Below are positions 16,909-25,221 of a stretch of DNA of 33,849 nucleotides, piece by piece. Made by a program: the position numbers and the translations under genes. Origin of the DNA: an uncultured Alistipes sp. (GTDB lineage Bacteria; Bacteroidota; Bacteroidia; Bacteroidales; Rikenellaceae). The stretch covers positions 1 through 33,849 of the forward strand of contig CAUDHE010000018.1 in the NCBI GenBank assembly GCA_958449275.1, in the 5' to 3' direction. The stretch's first letter is position 1. Each line of letters opens with the position of its first letter. The notes beneath the pieces were generated by a model. It had not been told where the DNA came from. It did not search any database and worked only from the letters and a program-made list of their open reading frames with translations.

Positions 16909-17919
16909 TTATTTTATCTGGTTCTGCCAGATGAGGGCAGACGAACCGAGGATGGCGGCGTTCTTGCCCTCGATGCCCGAGGGGAGCAGCTTCACCTTGT
17001 TCTTGAAAGTGGCCATCATGTTCTCCTCCATGTACCACTTGGTGGGCTCGAAAATGTATTTGCCCGCCTTGGCCAGTCCGCCGAAGAGAATGATGGCCTC
17101 GGGCGACGTGGTGGCCATGAGGTCGGCCAGCGCCTTGCCGAGCACTTCGCCCGTGTAACGGTATGCCTCCAGAGCAATGGCGTCGCCCTTGTCGGCGGCC
17201 ACCGACAGCATCACTGCCTCGAATTTTGAATAGGGTGTGTCGCGCAACTCGCTGTCGCAGCTCATTTTGGCCATCAGCTCGAATGCCGTGCGCTTGATGC
17301 CCGTAGCCGAGGCATAAGCCTCGAGACAGCCCTTGCGTCCGCAACCGCAGTCGCGGCCGTGCACGCGGCTGTCGACCGATATGTGGCCGTACTCGCCCGC
17401 GAATCCGTCGTGACCGTATACCAGTTCGCCGTTGCTCACGATGCCCGAGCCCAAACCCGTGCCGAGGGTGATTACGACGAAATCCTTCATGCCTTTGGCG
17501 TTGCCGAACACCATCTCGCCGATGGCCGCCGCATTGGCGTCGTTGGTGATGGCCACCTCCACGCCCGGGAACGACGCTTTGATGTCGTCCACGAAATGGA
17601 ACATGCGGCGCGATTCGTCGGGATTCTCCTCGTTGTCGCGGAATTTCCACAGGTTGGCGGGGGCCTCGATCATACCCGTATGGAAGTTGGCGTTGGGTGC
17701 GCCGATACCTATTCCGATGAGCTCGAAATCGAACGACACGCTGCTGATCAGGGCGTGCATGGCCTCGCACAGAGCCTCCACGTAGGCGCTGTAATCGTCG
17801 AATTTCTTGTATCTTTCGGTGGAAATGGCCGATTCGCAGAATATTGTACCCTCTTCATCGACGAGTCCGAATGCCGTGTTGGTACCGCCGATGTCGATAC
17901 CCATTGCCAATTTTTTCAT
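16909..17919 (-). CDS. ROK family sugar kinase
   Basis: A 336-residue cytoplasmic ATP-dependent hexose kinase (glucokinase or N-acetylhexosamine kinase type). Motifs: phosphate-binding GIDIGGTNTAFGLVDEEG at the N-terminus, catalytic-Asp region ITNDANAAAIGE, LGTGLGSGIVSNGELVYG, the sugar-binding EYGHISVD, and the ROK zinc motif CGCGRKGCLEAYAS. The start MKKLAMGIDIG is chosen because upstream residues do not fit the fold and the first strand begins here. No transporter or transcription-factor gene adjoins it, so the sugar cannot be inferred from context. It is divergent from the polyprenyl synthase gene. Confidence 0.94.
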   Translation of the reverse strand: MKKLAMGIDIGGTNTAFGLVDEEGTIFCESAISTERYKKFDDYSAYVEALCEAMHALISSVSFDFELIGIGIGAPNANFHTGMIEAPANLWKFRDNEENPDESRRMFHFVDDIKASFPGVEVAITNDANAAAIGEMVFGNAKGMKDFVVITLGTGLGSGIVSNGELVYGHDGFAGEYGHISVDSRVHGRDCGCGRKGCLEAYASATGIKRTAFELMAKMSCDSELRDTPYSKFEAVMLSVAADKGDAIALEAYRYTGEVLGKALADLMATTSPEAIILFGGLAKAGKYIFEPTKWYMEENMMATFKNKVKLLPSGIEGKNAAILGSSALIWQNQIK

Positions 17920-17996
17920 AATGTTTCGTAGTTTATGGTTATCAAATGTTAAGAACCGTTTTCGGGTCGTTAATTTCGTCAAAGTTAAGCATAAAA

Positions 17997-18027
17997 TTCG
18001 TTTTCTTCAAACTTTTTCCTAAATTTG
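17997..18027 (+). promoter_or_regulatory. Promoter for the polyprenyl synthase / U32 / phosphoesterase unit
   Basis: TAAATTTG at 18020-18027 is an exact TAnnTTTG match, and TTCG at 17997-18000 (3 of 4 to TTTG) lies 19 bp upstream. The ATG follows 35 bp downstream. Confidence 0.75.
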
Positions 18028-18062
18028 GGCCACGAGATTAATTTTATTCCGAATACCGTCCG

Positions 18063-19037
18063 ATGAAAACCAATGAAGAAATATTGAGTATTTTCGAGAA
18101 TTACTTGGCCCAGATACAGCTCCCCGAGGAGCCTCAGAGACTGTACGAACCGATCATCTACTCGATGTCGGGAGGCGGCAAGCGGATCCGTCCCGCGTTG
18201 CTGCTGCTGTGCTGCGAGGCATTCGGGGGCGAAGTGCACGACGCGCTGCCCGCTGCGGCCGCCGTGGAGATGTTTCACAACTTCACCCTGCTGCACGACG
18301 ATATAATGGACAATGCCGCCGTGAGACGCGGCAAGGCGTCGGTGCCCGCACGCTGGGGCGAGAACGTGGCCATACTCTCGGGCGATGCCATGATGATATA
18401 TGCCTATCAGTTGCTGCGTCAGGTGCCCGAGCAGAAGCTGGCCCGCATAATGGAAGTATTTACCTCGATGGCTTTGCAGGTGTGCGAGGGACAGCAGTAC
18501 GACATGGATTTCGAGACGCGCCGCAAGGTGTCGGTGGTGGAGTACATGCACATGATCGAGCTGAAGACCTCGGTGCTGCTGGGTGGTGCTGCCATGATAG
18601 GCGCGACGCTGGGCGAGGCTTCGGAGGAGGATTGCCGCAAGATATACCGTTACGCTTTGGAGCTGGGGCTCGCATTCCAGTTGCAGGACGACATGCTGGA
18701 CAGCTACGGCACCGAGGAGGAGCTGGGCAAGAAGATCGGCGGCGACATTCTCGAAGGTAAGAAGACATGCCTGATGCTGCACGCCATGAGCCGCGCCGCG
18801 GAGGAGGATCGCGAGATCCTGCGCAACACCTGTTGCGATGCCTCGCTCGCCGACGACGAGAAGATCGCCCGTGTGAAGGAGGTTTACGATCGCTACGACG
18901 TGCCGCGTACGGTGAATCAACAGATATCGCTGCGTTTCGAGCGTGCCTTGTCGATACTCGATACGCTCGATATTCCGTCGGAGCGCACGGAGCATCTGCG
19001 CGTGTTCGCCCGCAATCTTATGGGACGCAAGAAGTAG
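18063..19037 (+). CDS. Polyprenyl diphosphate synthase
   Basis: A 324-residue trans-prenyltransferase that condenses isopentenyl diphosphate onto allylic diphosphates, supplying chains for menaquinone or other isoprenoids. The first Asp-rich motif is LLHDDIMDNAAVRRG (DDxxD), the second is LQDDMLDSYG, with GGGKRIRPALLLL upstream and GGDILEGKKTCLML downstream. Chain length is not certain: residues before the first DDxxD (VEMFHNFTL) are those of medium/long-chain enzymes in which bulky residues limit the product. The gene has its own TAnnTTTG promoter and lies 112 bp before the U32 gene; copy D of the intergenic repeat fills that gap. Confidence 0.94.
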   Translation: MKTNEEILSIFENYLAQIQLPEEPQRLYEPIIYSMSGGGKRIRPALLLLCCEAFGGEVHDALPAAAAVEMFHNFTLLHDDIMDNAAVRRGKASVPARWGENVAILSGDAMMIYAYQLLRQVPEQKLARIMEVFTSMALQVCEGQQYDMDFETRRKVSVVEYMHMIELKTSVLLGGAAMIGATLGEASEEDCRKIYRYALELGLAFQLQDDMLDSYGTEEELGKKIGGDILEGKKTCLMLHAMSRAAEEDREILRNTCCDASLADDEKIARVKEVYDRYDVPRTVNQQISLRFERALSILDTLDIPSERTEHLRVFARNLMGRKK

Positions 19038-19044
19038 AAATTTG

Positions 19045-19140
19045 GGCCGCAGGCTGCGGAGACCGCGGGGATGAGCGAATGCGAATAGCGGACCTCCGCG
19101 AGGCGAGGTTGCGGCCAGCGCGGTCCTTCGAACCGCAATA
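19045..19140 (+). repeat. Intergenic structured repeat, copy D, behind the polyprenyl synthase gene
   Basis: Begins CCGCAGGCTGCGGAG (a small palindrome), has the 42-nt core at 19075-19116 shared with copy C (81 percent identity), and ends in a hairpin GCGGT/ACCGC (19120-19124 and 19132-19136). It starts about eight bases after the stop codon, in sense orientation like copies B and C. The core happens to read MRIADLR in one frame in both C and D, but no ORF is conserved beyond it. Confidence 0.8.
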
Positions 19141-19149
19141 ATTATCCGT

Positions 19150-20412
19150 ATGAATACAAATATCAACCGTTCCGACGTGGAGATCATGGCCCCCGTGGGC
19201 TGCTGCGAGTCGTTGCATGCCGCCATTGCGGCGGGTGCCGACGCCGTCTATTTCGGCGTGGGGGCACTCAACATGCGCGCGCGCTCGTCGGCGAACTTCA
19301 CTTTGGACGACCTGTCGCAGATAGTGCGTACGGCGCATGCGGCGGGAGTCAAGACATACCTTACGGTCAACACCGTACTTTACGACGACGAAATGCCCGA
19401 CATGTGCGCTCTTGTCGACCGTGCGGCCGACGAGGGGGTCGACGCGGTGATCGCCTCCGACATAGCGGCCATACTCCATGCCCGCCGCGCGGGCATGGAG
19501 GTGCACATATCGACCCAGTGCAACATATCCAATGCCGAGGCGGTGAAGTTCTATTCGCAGTGGGCCGACGTGGTGGTGCTGGCGCGCGAGCTGAGCCTCG
19601 ATCAGATCGCACGCATCTCGCGCGAGATAGCGGAGAACGGCATAACGGGGCCCAAGGGCGAGCCTGTTCGCATAGAGATGTTCGCTCACGGCGCGCTGTG
19701 CATGTCGGTTTCGGGCAAATGCTATCTGAGCGAGCACGAGGAGGGGTGTTCGGCCAACCGCGGAGCGTGTCGACAGATATGCCGCCGCAAATATACCATC
19801 ACCGACATGCAGTCGGGGCGCGAACTGGCCGTCGACGGCCGTTACGTACTGTCGCCCAAGGATCTGTGTACGATAGATTTTCTCGACCGCTTCATAGACG
19901 CGGGCGTGAGGGTGCTCAAGATCGAGGGGCGTGCGCGCGGCGCGGAGTACGTGAAGCGCGTGGTGGAGAGTTACGATGCCGCACTGCGCGCTATGGAGCG
20001 CGGCGAATATACTCCCGAATATGCCGCCTCGCTGAAGGAGCGGCTGGCTACGGTGTTCAACCGCGGGTTCTGGGAGGGGTATTATGCGGGGCGTCCTATG
20101 GCCGAGCACAGCGAGCGTTACGGCTCATCGGCCACCGAGAGAAAGGTTTACGTGGGCAAGGTGACCAACTTTTTCAAGAAGATAAGCGTCGCCGAAGTGC
20201 TGGTCGAAGCGGCTCCTCTCGCTGAGGGCGATTCGCTTGTGTGGATGGGCGAGACCACGGGTGCGGTGGAGCAGCGCGCCGAGGGGCTGACGCTCGACGA
20301 CGAGGTCGTGGGCGAGGTACCGCAGGGACGTTGCTGTTCGATCCGCACGCCGCAATTGCTGCGGCGCGGCGACAAGCTATACAAGATGGTGCCCGCGGAA
20401 TACGAAGAATAG
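19150..20412 (+). CDS. U32 family protein (TrhP/RlhA-type RNA hydroxylation, 'peptidase U32')
   Basis: A 420-residue U32 protein. The family signature EMFAHGALCMSVSGKCYLS is intact, followed by the Cys cluster CSANRGACRQICRRKY, which binds iron-sulfur in characterised RNA-modifying members. The N-terminal half is a TIM-barrel start (IMAPVGCCESLHAAIAAGADAVYFGVG). E. coli relatives TrhP and RlhA hydroxylate tRNA wobble uridine and 23S rRNA using prephenate; the label peptidase is historical. Length and lack of a large C-terminal extension fit TrhP better than RlhA. The gene ends 19 bp before the phosphoesterase gene, so both are probably on one transcript. Confidence 0.9.
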   Translation: MNTNINRSDVEIMAPVGCCESLHAAIAAGADAVYFGVGALNMRARSSANFTLDDLSQIVRTAHAAGVKTYLTVNTVLYDDEMPDMCALVDRAADEGVDAVIASDIAAILHARRAGMEVHISTQCNISNAEAVKFYSQWADVVVLARELSLDQIARISREIAENGITGPKGEPVRIEMFAHGALCMSVSGKCYLSEHEEGCSANRGACRQICRRKYTITDMQSGRELAVDGRYVLSPKDLCTIDFLDRFIDAGVRVLKIEGRARGAEYVKRVVESYDAALRAMERGEYTPEYAASLKERLATVFNRGFWEGYYAGRPMAEHSERYGSSATERKVYVGKVTNFFKKISVAEVLVEAAPLAEGDSLVWMGETTGAVEQRAEGLTLDDEVVGEVPQGRCCSIRTPQLLRRGDKLYKMVPAEYEE

Positions 20413-20431
20413 AGACATAAAACATACGGCC

Positions 20432-21640
20432 ATGAAAAAAATTCATATCGTTATCGCAGTCGCGATTGCAGCGGTCGCGGCGTTTTCGGTTGCGGCGGCG
20501 CATGCCGCCATGCCCGACGAGGAAAAGTATCGAGTCGATCACGGACCTTATCTTCAGGGCGTGACGTACGACCGCGCCACCGTGGTGTTCACCACTTCGC
20601 ACAAAGGGTTTTCGAAAGTGGAGATCCGTCGCAAGGGCGAGTCCGAGGTACGCACGTGCGACAGCCGCAAGGACGGTCTTATAATGGCCGACAACACGGC
20701 CAATGTAATAGCGATCGACGGTCTGTCGCCCGCCACCGATTACGAATACCGTGTCGTGTCGACGCGCGTGGCCGATTTCCAACCCTACAAGGTGACTTTC
20801 GGCGAGCGGATCGAGACGCCGTGGTACTGGTTCCGTACCTTCGATCCCGCAGCCCGCGAATTTACCTGCTTGGTGATGAACGATATACACGACACCCCTG
20901 CCAAGTGCGACAACCTGCTGGCCTCGGCGCCCATGGACGAGGTGGAGATGGTGTTTTATCTGGGTGACATGATGAACTACTTCGTACGGCCCGAACAGCC
21001 CTACGAGAGTTTCATCGACGTGTCGGTCGACCGTTTCGCCAAGCACAAGCCTTTCGCCGTGGTGCGCGGCAACCACGAGACGCGCGGAGCGTTGGCCCGA
21101 ACCTACGACCGCTACATACACAATAATCCCGAGGGGCGTTATTACGGATTCTACACCTTCGGCGATACGGCCGTGGTGATGCTCGACTGCGGCGAGGACA
21201 AGCCCGATTCGCACGACGTCTATGCGGGATTCGCAGCTTTCGACGAGTATCGCGAGAGGCAGATAGAGTGGCTGCGCGAGGTGGTGCGGAGCAAGGAGTT
21301 CCGTCGCGCGCGGCACCGCATCGTCATGCTCCACATACCGCCCGTCGACGAGCGGATGTACGAGCAGGATCCCGAGGCGGTGAAAGAGATGCTCGACTGG
21401 CACGGTAACGTGCATTGGGGCGAGCTTGTGCTGCCCGTGCTGAACAAGGCGAAGATCGATGTTATGTTCTCGGCTCATCAGCACAGTTTCCATCTTCTGC
21501 CCGCGCTGAAGGGAGTGCACGATTTTCCGATCGTAATCAACGACAACAAGAGTTCGATGCTGGTGCGCAGCGATGCCGAGGGTATCCACGTTCGGATAGT
21601 CGATACCGAGGGGCGCGAGATGATGAACCGCACGTTCTGA
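20432..21640 (+). CDS. Exported calcineurin-like metallophosphoesterase with Fn3-like N-domain
   Basis: A 402-residue protein with a signal peptide (about 1-25, Ala/Val-rich, AHAA end). Residues about 35-130 resemble the purple-acid-phosphatase-like fibronectin III domain (GPYLQGVTYDRATVVFTT, LSPATDYEYRV). The phosphoesterase domain has all metal motifs: MNDIHD (DxH), YLGDMM (GD), RGNHETRG (GNHE), MLHIPP and SAHQHSFHLLP. The substrate is unknown; phosphomonoesters or phosphodiesters outside the cytoplasm are likely. It follows the U32 gene closely and ends at the hairpin at 21663-21690. Confidence 0.9.
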   Translation: MKKIHIVIAVAIAAVAAFSVAAAHAAMPDEEKYRVDHGPYLQGVTYDRATVVFTTSHKGFSKVEIRRKGESEVRTCDSRKDGLIMADNTANVIAIDGLSPATDYEYRVVSTRVADFQPYKVTFGERIETPWYWFRTFDPAAREFTCLVMNDIHDTPAKCDNLLASAPMDEVEMVFYLGDMMNYFVRPEQPYESFIDVSVDRFAKHKPFAVVRGNHETRGALARTYDRYIHNNPEGRYYGFYTFGDTAVVMLDCGEDKPDSHDVYAGFAAFDEYRERQIEWLREVVRSKEFRRARHRIVMLHIPPVDERMYEQDPEAVKEMLDWHGNVHWGELVLPVLNKAKIDVMFSAHQHSFHLLPALKGVHDFPIVINDNKSSMLVRSDAEGIHVRIVDTEGREMMNRTF

Positions 21641-21662
21641 TTTTCGATTCCCGTCGGGTTTT

Positions 21663-21690
21663 CCCCGCGCGGAGCGGAATCCGCGCGGGG
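21663..21690. terminator. GC-rich hairpin between convergent units
   Basis: An 11-bp perfect stem, CCCCGCGCGGA with TCCGCGCGGGG. It sits exactly between the phosphoesterase gene (plus) and gspF (minus), where a terminator is expected, but neither strand has a proper U tract after the stem. Confidence 0.6.
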
Positions 21691-21699
21691 AGAATCGTT

Positions 21700-22746
21700 T
21701 CATCCCATTATGCCTCCGAGCCTGAACATCGGCAGATACATCGCTATCAGTATTGTCGCGACGAGTATTCCCACGAGCAGTATGAGTGCGGGCTCGGCTA
21801 TCGCGCCGCATCGTTTTATCGTTTGTTCGAGCTCGCGGGATATCGCTTCTCCCTGCCGGCCGATCATCATTCTGATTCTGTTGGTCTGCTCTCCGATTCT
21901 CACCAGCGCGGTGAGTTTTCGGTCGTACAACTCGGGAAATGTCGCGAGCGCGTCGGACAATTGGGTTCCCTGCTCGATCATGCGCGCCATCTTTTCGAGC
22001 GATGCGCGGTACTGATGGAACTCCACGGCTCGGGCGGTCATCTCCAATCCTGCGAGCAGCGGTATTCCCGCTTCGCAAGTCAGATCTATCATTTTGCATA
22101 TCCTCGCCTGATTGTTCAACCGTATTATTTTCCCCGCCACGGGAATCTTCAGCATTACGGCTCCCGTTATTCGCCTTACGTTCTCGTCGTTTCTGTTTCT
22201 GCCGTATGCCGCTGCCGCCGCAGCGACCAGAGCCGCAGCCGTCGCGGCGCATGCCGGCAATCTGTCCGCTATTCCGATGATTCCTTTCGTCATCGCGGGC
22301 AACTCTCCGCCCATGCGGGCGTATACCTGTTCGAACATGGGGACTACCACGGCGAGCATGAACGCCGTAACGGCCGCCGCGGTGCACATCACCACGATAG
22401 GATATGTCAGAGCGTCGGATATCATCCTTCGTCGCTCGGCCGTTTTCCGGTAGTATTCGGTCAGAAACTCCAACGCCTCGTTCAATCTTCCCGTCTGTTC
22501 GCCTATGTCTACGACTCCGCAGTCGATCGGCGGAAACAGCCCGCATTGCCTCATGGCGTGTTGCAGCGTGCTCCCCTCCGCCACGCGCGCATACAACTCT
22601 TGCAGCAGCGTTTTGGCAGCTCCGTTCTCCTCGGCGTCTATCATCATGGCGAATGCGTTCGAAAAGTCCACTCCCGCGCCGAGCAATGCGCTGAGTTCAG
22701 CGTATATCGCTTCGCGTCGTTGGTCCGACAATTTGCGTTTGGTCAT
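21700..22746 (-). CDS. gspF: GspF/PilC-like inner-membrane platform protein
   Basis: A 348-residue protein with two T2SSF domains. The first (about 10-115) includes LLGAGVDFSNAFAMM and DIGEQTGRLNEALEFLTEYY, followed by a TM at about 120-140. A second hydrophobic stretch lies at about 165-185, the second domain (about 210-320) repeats the pattern with CEAGIPLLAGLEMTA and VRIGEQTNRIRMMI, and a final TM spans about 325-345. GspF couples the GspE ATPase to assembly of the pseudopilus. It is a little shorter than typical (about 400) because the N-terminal cytoplasmic extension is reduced. It is the last gene of the operon and overlaps the upstream pseudopilin gene by 50 bp. Confidence 0.93.
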   Translation of the reverse strand: MTKRKLSDQRREAIYAELSALLGAGVDFSNAFAMMIDAEENGAAKTLLQELYARVAEGSTLQHAMRQCGLFPPIDCGVVDIGEQTGRLNEALEFLTEYYRKTAERRRMISDALTYPIVVMCTAAAVTAFMLAVVVPMFEQVYARMGGELPAMTKGIIGIADRLPACAATAAALVAAAAAAYGRNRNDENVRRITGAVMLKIPVAGKIIRLNNQARICKMIDLTCEAGIPLLAGLEMTARAVEFHQYRASLEKMARMIEQGTQLSDALATFPELYDRKLTALVRIGEQTNRIRMMIGRQGEAISRELEQTIKRCGAIAEPALILLVGILVATILIAMYLPMFRLGGIMG

Positions 22747-23224
22747 TCTCCGTCTCTTCTATCTGTTGCACATATCTCTTTTCGCGGTCTTCGCCCGTGG
22801 CGAATCGTAATGTGACCGTCTCGTCTGCGATTCCGATCGTGACCTCCAGAGTATCGGGGACGTAGTCGCTCTGCGTCAGGCGTATCTTTCCGACTCTCGT
22901 GAAGAGCGTGTCGACAAACCCTTCGCATGAGTATATCAAGGCCGAGTCGACCAACGTCATCGCGGCTTCGGTTTCGTCGCGGTATACGATTACGGTCTCT
23001 CCGATCAGTTCCGCACGTCGGGCCGCTGCCGCTATGCTCTCCATCCGCCATATCCCCTCCGTTATGGCGCCGTTGCGTGCGGCCTCGTCCATCCGTCGGG
23101 TTTGCAGCCTGACGAACAGCATCATTCCCTCCGCTATAGTCATGAAGGCTATGGACGCCACTATCATCATGACCAACGTTTCGGCGAGAGTCGATCCTCG
23201 TGTATTTATTCGGTTCGGTCGCAT
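22697..23224 (-). CDS. Pseudopilin (GspH/I/J-like) with canonical prepilin signal
   Basis: A 175-residue protein beginning with a short basic leader and the prepilin site RG-STLAETLVMMIVAS: Gly at -1 (residue 10), Glu at +5 (residue 15), then a 20-residue hydrophobic helix. This is the class III signal cut by a prepilin peptidase. The rest is a soluble beta-rich domain with no family I recognise. The frame is open upstream to 23371, but the prepilin leader fixes the start. It overlaps the preceding pseudopilin gene by 19 bp and gspF by 50 bp. Size and position next to GspF and another pseudopilin suggest a minor pseudopilin forming the pilus tip. Confidence 0.85.
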   Translation of the reverse strand: MRPNRINTRGSTLAETLVMMIVASIAFMTIAEGMMLFVRLQTRRMDEAARNGAITEGIWRMESIAAAARRAELIGETVIVYRDETEAAMTLVDSALIYSCEGFVDTLFTRVGKIRLTQSDYVPDTLEVTIGIADETVTLRFATGEDREKRYVQQIEETENDQTQIVGPTTRSDIR

Positions 23225-23553
23225 CTTACCAGTTGCGTATGAACTGTTTTCACGTTTCCGCTCACGGCCGTTATCCTGAGCGTCGCCACATCCTCGAAAT
23301 CGCGGTACGGCGCTATCTCGATCTCTGCCGTCGCCCCTTCCGTCCGCTCGACGTAGTGTCCCGAGGGCCATATTCCCGCGGCGTATTTGCGCCGTGCGTT
23401 CTCCGTCATGTTTCGCACCTCGATGTGCCTTGCCGCATCCGTATCTCCCGAGGTCAGCTTCGGCAGCATCTCGAGCGATACGGCGAATACGATCATGAAC
23501 AGCGCCGATGCCGTGACGGCCTCTGTCAGCGATGTCGCTCTCAGTCTACGCAT
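23206..23553 (-). CDS. Small pseudopilin with Ala at the cleavage position
   Basis: A 115-residue protein, MRRLRA-TSLTEAVTASALF. If cleaved like other prepilins, -1 is Ala6 rather than the usual Gly and +5 is Glu11, followed by a hydrophobic helix to about residue 30. The short C-terminal domain (YRDFEDVATLRITAVSGNV) is beta-rich. It overlaps its neighbours on both sides by 13 and 19 bp. Its ORF could start further upstream in the frame, but that region lies within the coding sequence of the beta-helix protein. Assigned as a minor pseudopilin from its leader and context only. Confidence 0.75.
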   Translation of the reverse strand: MRRLRATSLTEAVTASALFMIVFAVSLEMLPKLTSGDTDAARHIEVRNMTENARRKYAAGIWPSGHYVERTEGATAEIEIAPYRDFEDVATLRITAVSGNVKTVHTQLVRCDRTE

Positions 23554-24752
23554 GCCGCCTCCTTTCTTCGGGCTTTCCCTCCCGCGATCCATAGCGGCAG
23601 GGCCGTCGCGGCGTTGGGCCGCAGTCGGACTCCGTAAAGCATGTCCTTGTAATACCCCTGCGGCGTGAACCGCGCCGCCTCGCGCAGGCATGCGTATCCC
23701 GTCACCGTCCCCTGCACGTCGGCTGTCCCGTCTACGTAGAGCAGGCCGCGCATCTTCGCCGACGGCGCCTGCCGATAGGCGGGCGCCGTCGGCGTGCCGT
23801 GCACCGTGTCGCACACTATCGCATATCCGTCGATCGCGGCATCGTCTTGCAATTCGGCATATCTCCCTGCCCATATCCCCGAAGGGTATGTCATCGCAGC
23901 CCGTTTTTCGATCGTTACCGAATCGCGGACGATGATCTGCGCCGTTATTCTCGCACCTGCTCCTATCGTCGCGTTTCGGGCATAGATCGTTACGTTGCGC
24001 ATGCGGCATGTAGAGTCTATTCTTATCTCGTCCGCTTCGATCGATATCCTCCCTGCGAGGTCGCAATCGGCTATCGTCGCATTTCCGAGGGATATCCTCA
24101 TCGTCGCGCCGCCCGAAAACGGGACGTGCGCGTCGGCGGGAAGCGCCGTTAGGCCGTCGGGTTCCGCGAATCTCCTTCGCATTCTCATCCTCGTCTCAGC
24201 GGCGGTGTCGGGCGCAGGCATTGCCGCTTCGGAGAGCCGTATGGCGCTCGGCGGAACGGTCTCGTCGCTGCGGAACTCCGACTCCGCGCGGCCGTATACC
24301 AGTCCGTTGCGCGGCAGATGCAGAAGCCCTCGCAGGCGCGTGCCGCCCGCTATGTTGAGCGCGGCACCCCCGTCGGCATAATATAGCGAAGTCTCCGCGT
24401 CGGGCTCGGCGCCTGCGAGGCGGCACGACCTCGCGAGCGAATCGGCCGTGGCGATCGTCACGATCTCGTATAGGCCCCACGGCTCGGCCGCGACGTATAC
24501 CTTCGATTTCGGTACGGAGTCGTACAGTCTGTATCCGTCGGGCGATGTTATGCGTTCGTCGTCGGGATGGAGCAGGTATAGCGTCAGGGCCGATTCCGCG
24601 TCGGCTCTCGCCTGCCGCATACGCTCGGTCCGTCTGTCGTGCGCCAGCTCCAGTTCCCGAATCATTATGAGTCCGAGCGTTCCCGCGGCGATTACCAACG
24701 TTGCCGCGACGGCCGTCGGCAGGACGTTGCCCGCCAGGCAAGGGATGTTCAT
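23541..24752 (-). CDS. Membrane-anchored beta-helix/bactofilin-like protein in the secretion operon (GspK/PilX position)
   Basis: A 403-residue protein with one N-terminal TM (about 10-30: VLPTAVAATLVIAAGTLGL) and an Arg/Glu-rich juxtamembrane helix, as in PilX/GspK-type proteins, but without a clear prepilin cleavage site. From about 105 on it has short repeated beta strands with the rhythm of a right-handed beta-helix or bactofilin fold, for example GRISIEADEIRIDSTCRMRN followed by VTIYARNATIGAGARITAQI. I choose the ATG at 24752 because it gives the ATGA overlap used at other junctions; 24758 is also possible. Large in-operon size and the anchor suggest a pseudopilus tip or a surface or periplasmic scaffold; the role is unproven. 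Confidence 0.8.
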   Translation of the reverse strand: MNIPCLAGNVLPTAVAATLVIAAGTLGLIMIRELELAHDRRTERMRQARADAESALTLYLLHPDDERITSPDGYRLYDSVPKSKVYVAAEPWGLYEIVTIATADSLARSCRLAGAEPDAETSLYYADGGAALNIAGGTRLRGLLHLPRNGLVYGRAESEFRSDETVPPSAIRLSEAAMPAPDTAAETRMRMRRRFAEPDGLTALPADAHVPFSGGATMRISLGNATIADCDLAGRISIEADEIRIDSTCRMRNVTIYARNATIGAGARITAQIIVRDSVTIEKRAAMTYPSGIWAGRYAELQDDAAIDGYAIVCDTVHGTPTAPAYRQAPSAKMRGLLYVDGTADVQGTVTGYACLREAARFTPQGYYKDMLYGVRLRPNAATALPLWIAGGKARRKEAACVD

Positions 24753-25216
24753 TCGCATAGCTTCACTCCGTATTTTATGCCTCGGCGCATCAGATACAAC
24801 GAATCTCGGTCGGCGTCGGCCGCGACGAATCCCGCTGCCGAGTCACCCCGTTCGATCTCGTACTGCTCTCCGCCGATGATTATGACGTGTATGGTCCTCC
24901 CTTTCGATCTTATGGCGGCCAAGTGCTCGAATACCGTATCCTCGCGCACGGCATTCGCAGGCGTGGTGCGTTCGGTCGGGACACTCTCTCGGGGAGGAGC
25001 CTTCGGGTCCCTCTCGGGCGCGCTCTTTTTCAGGAAAGGGTCGGGGTAGTCGACGACTATGGTGTCGGTCGGCACGGCAGACGTTATGGCCGCGGGGCGT
25101 GCCGCGGTCTCGGTCGGCACGGTATTTCCGTTGGGCGACAGCAGTTTCCACGCTATCGCTCCCCAGATGATCGCGACGGCCGCGAGCAGCATGTATGTCG
25201 TCGACTTCGATTTCAC
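24749..25216 (-). CDS. GspC/PilP-like inner-membrane protein (GTG start)
   Basis: A 155-residue protein read from a GTG start five bases after the preceding stop codon: MKSKSTTYMLLAAVAIIWGA, a short cytoplasmic tail and a single TM (about 9-25). A Pro/Thr/Ala-rich linker (about 30-90) contains PDPFLKK, and the C-terminal domain (about 105-155: RTIHVIIIGGEQYEIERGD, then SLYLMRRGIKYGVKL) is a small beta domain like the HR domain of GspC or of PilP, which links the inner-membrane platform to the secretin. No ATG precedes the TM in frame without running into the previous gene. Its stop overlaps the next ATG by four bases (ATGA). Confidence 0.78.
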   Translation of the reverse strand: MKSKSTTYMLLAAVAIIWGAIAWKLLSPNGNTVPTETAARPAAITSAVPTDTIVVDYPDPFLKKSAPERDPKAPPRESVPTERTTPANAVREDTVFEHLAAIRSKGRTIHVIIIGGEQYEIERGDSAAGFVAADADRDSLYLMRRGIKYGVKLCE

Positions 25217-25221
25217 GGGTT

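Noticed and set aside
16653..19141. Two short peptides beginning MRIADLR with similar following residues (minus strand near 16870, plus strand near 19080).
   Set aside because: The similarity comes from the shared intergenic repeat core at DNA level; neither frame has conserved ends or a plausible protein, so it was kept as a repeat and not as a gene.
20174..22546. A 790-codon minus-strand frame spanning the phosphoesterase gene, the convergent hairpin and gspF.
   Set aside because: Arg-rich, crosses two real genes and a terminator-like hairpin.
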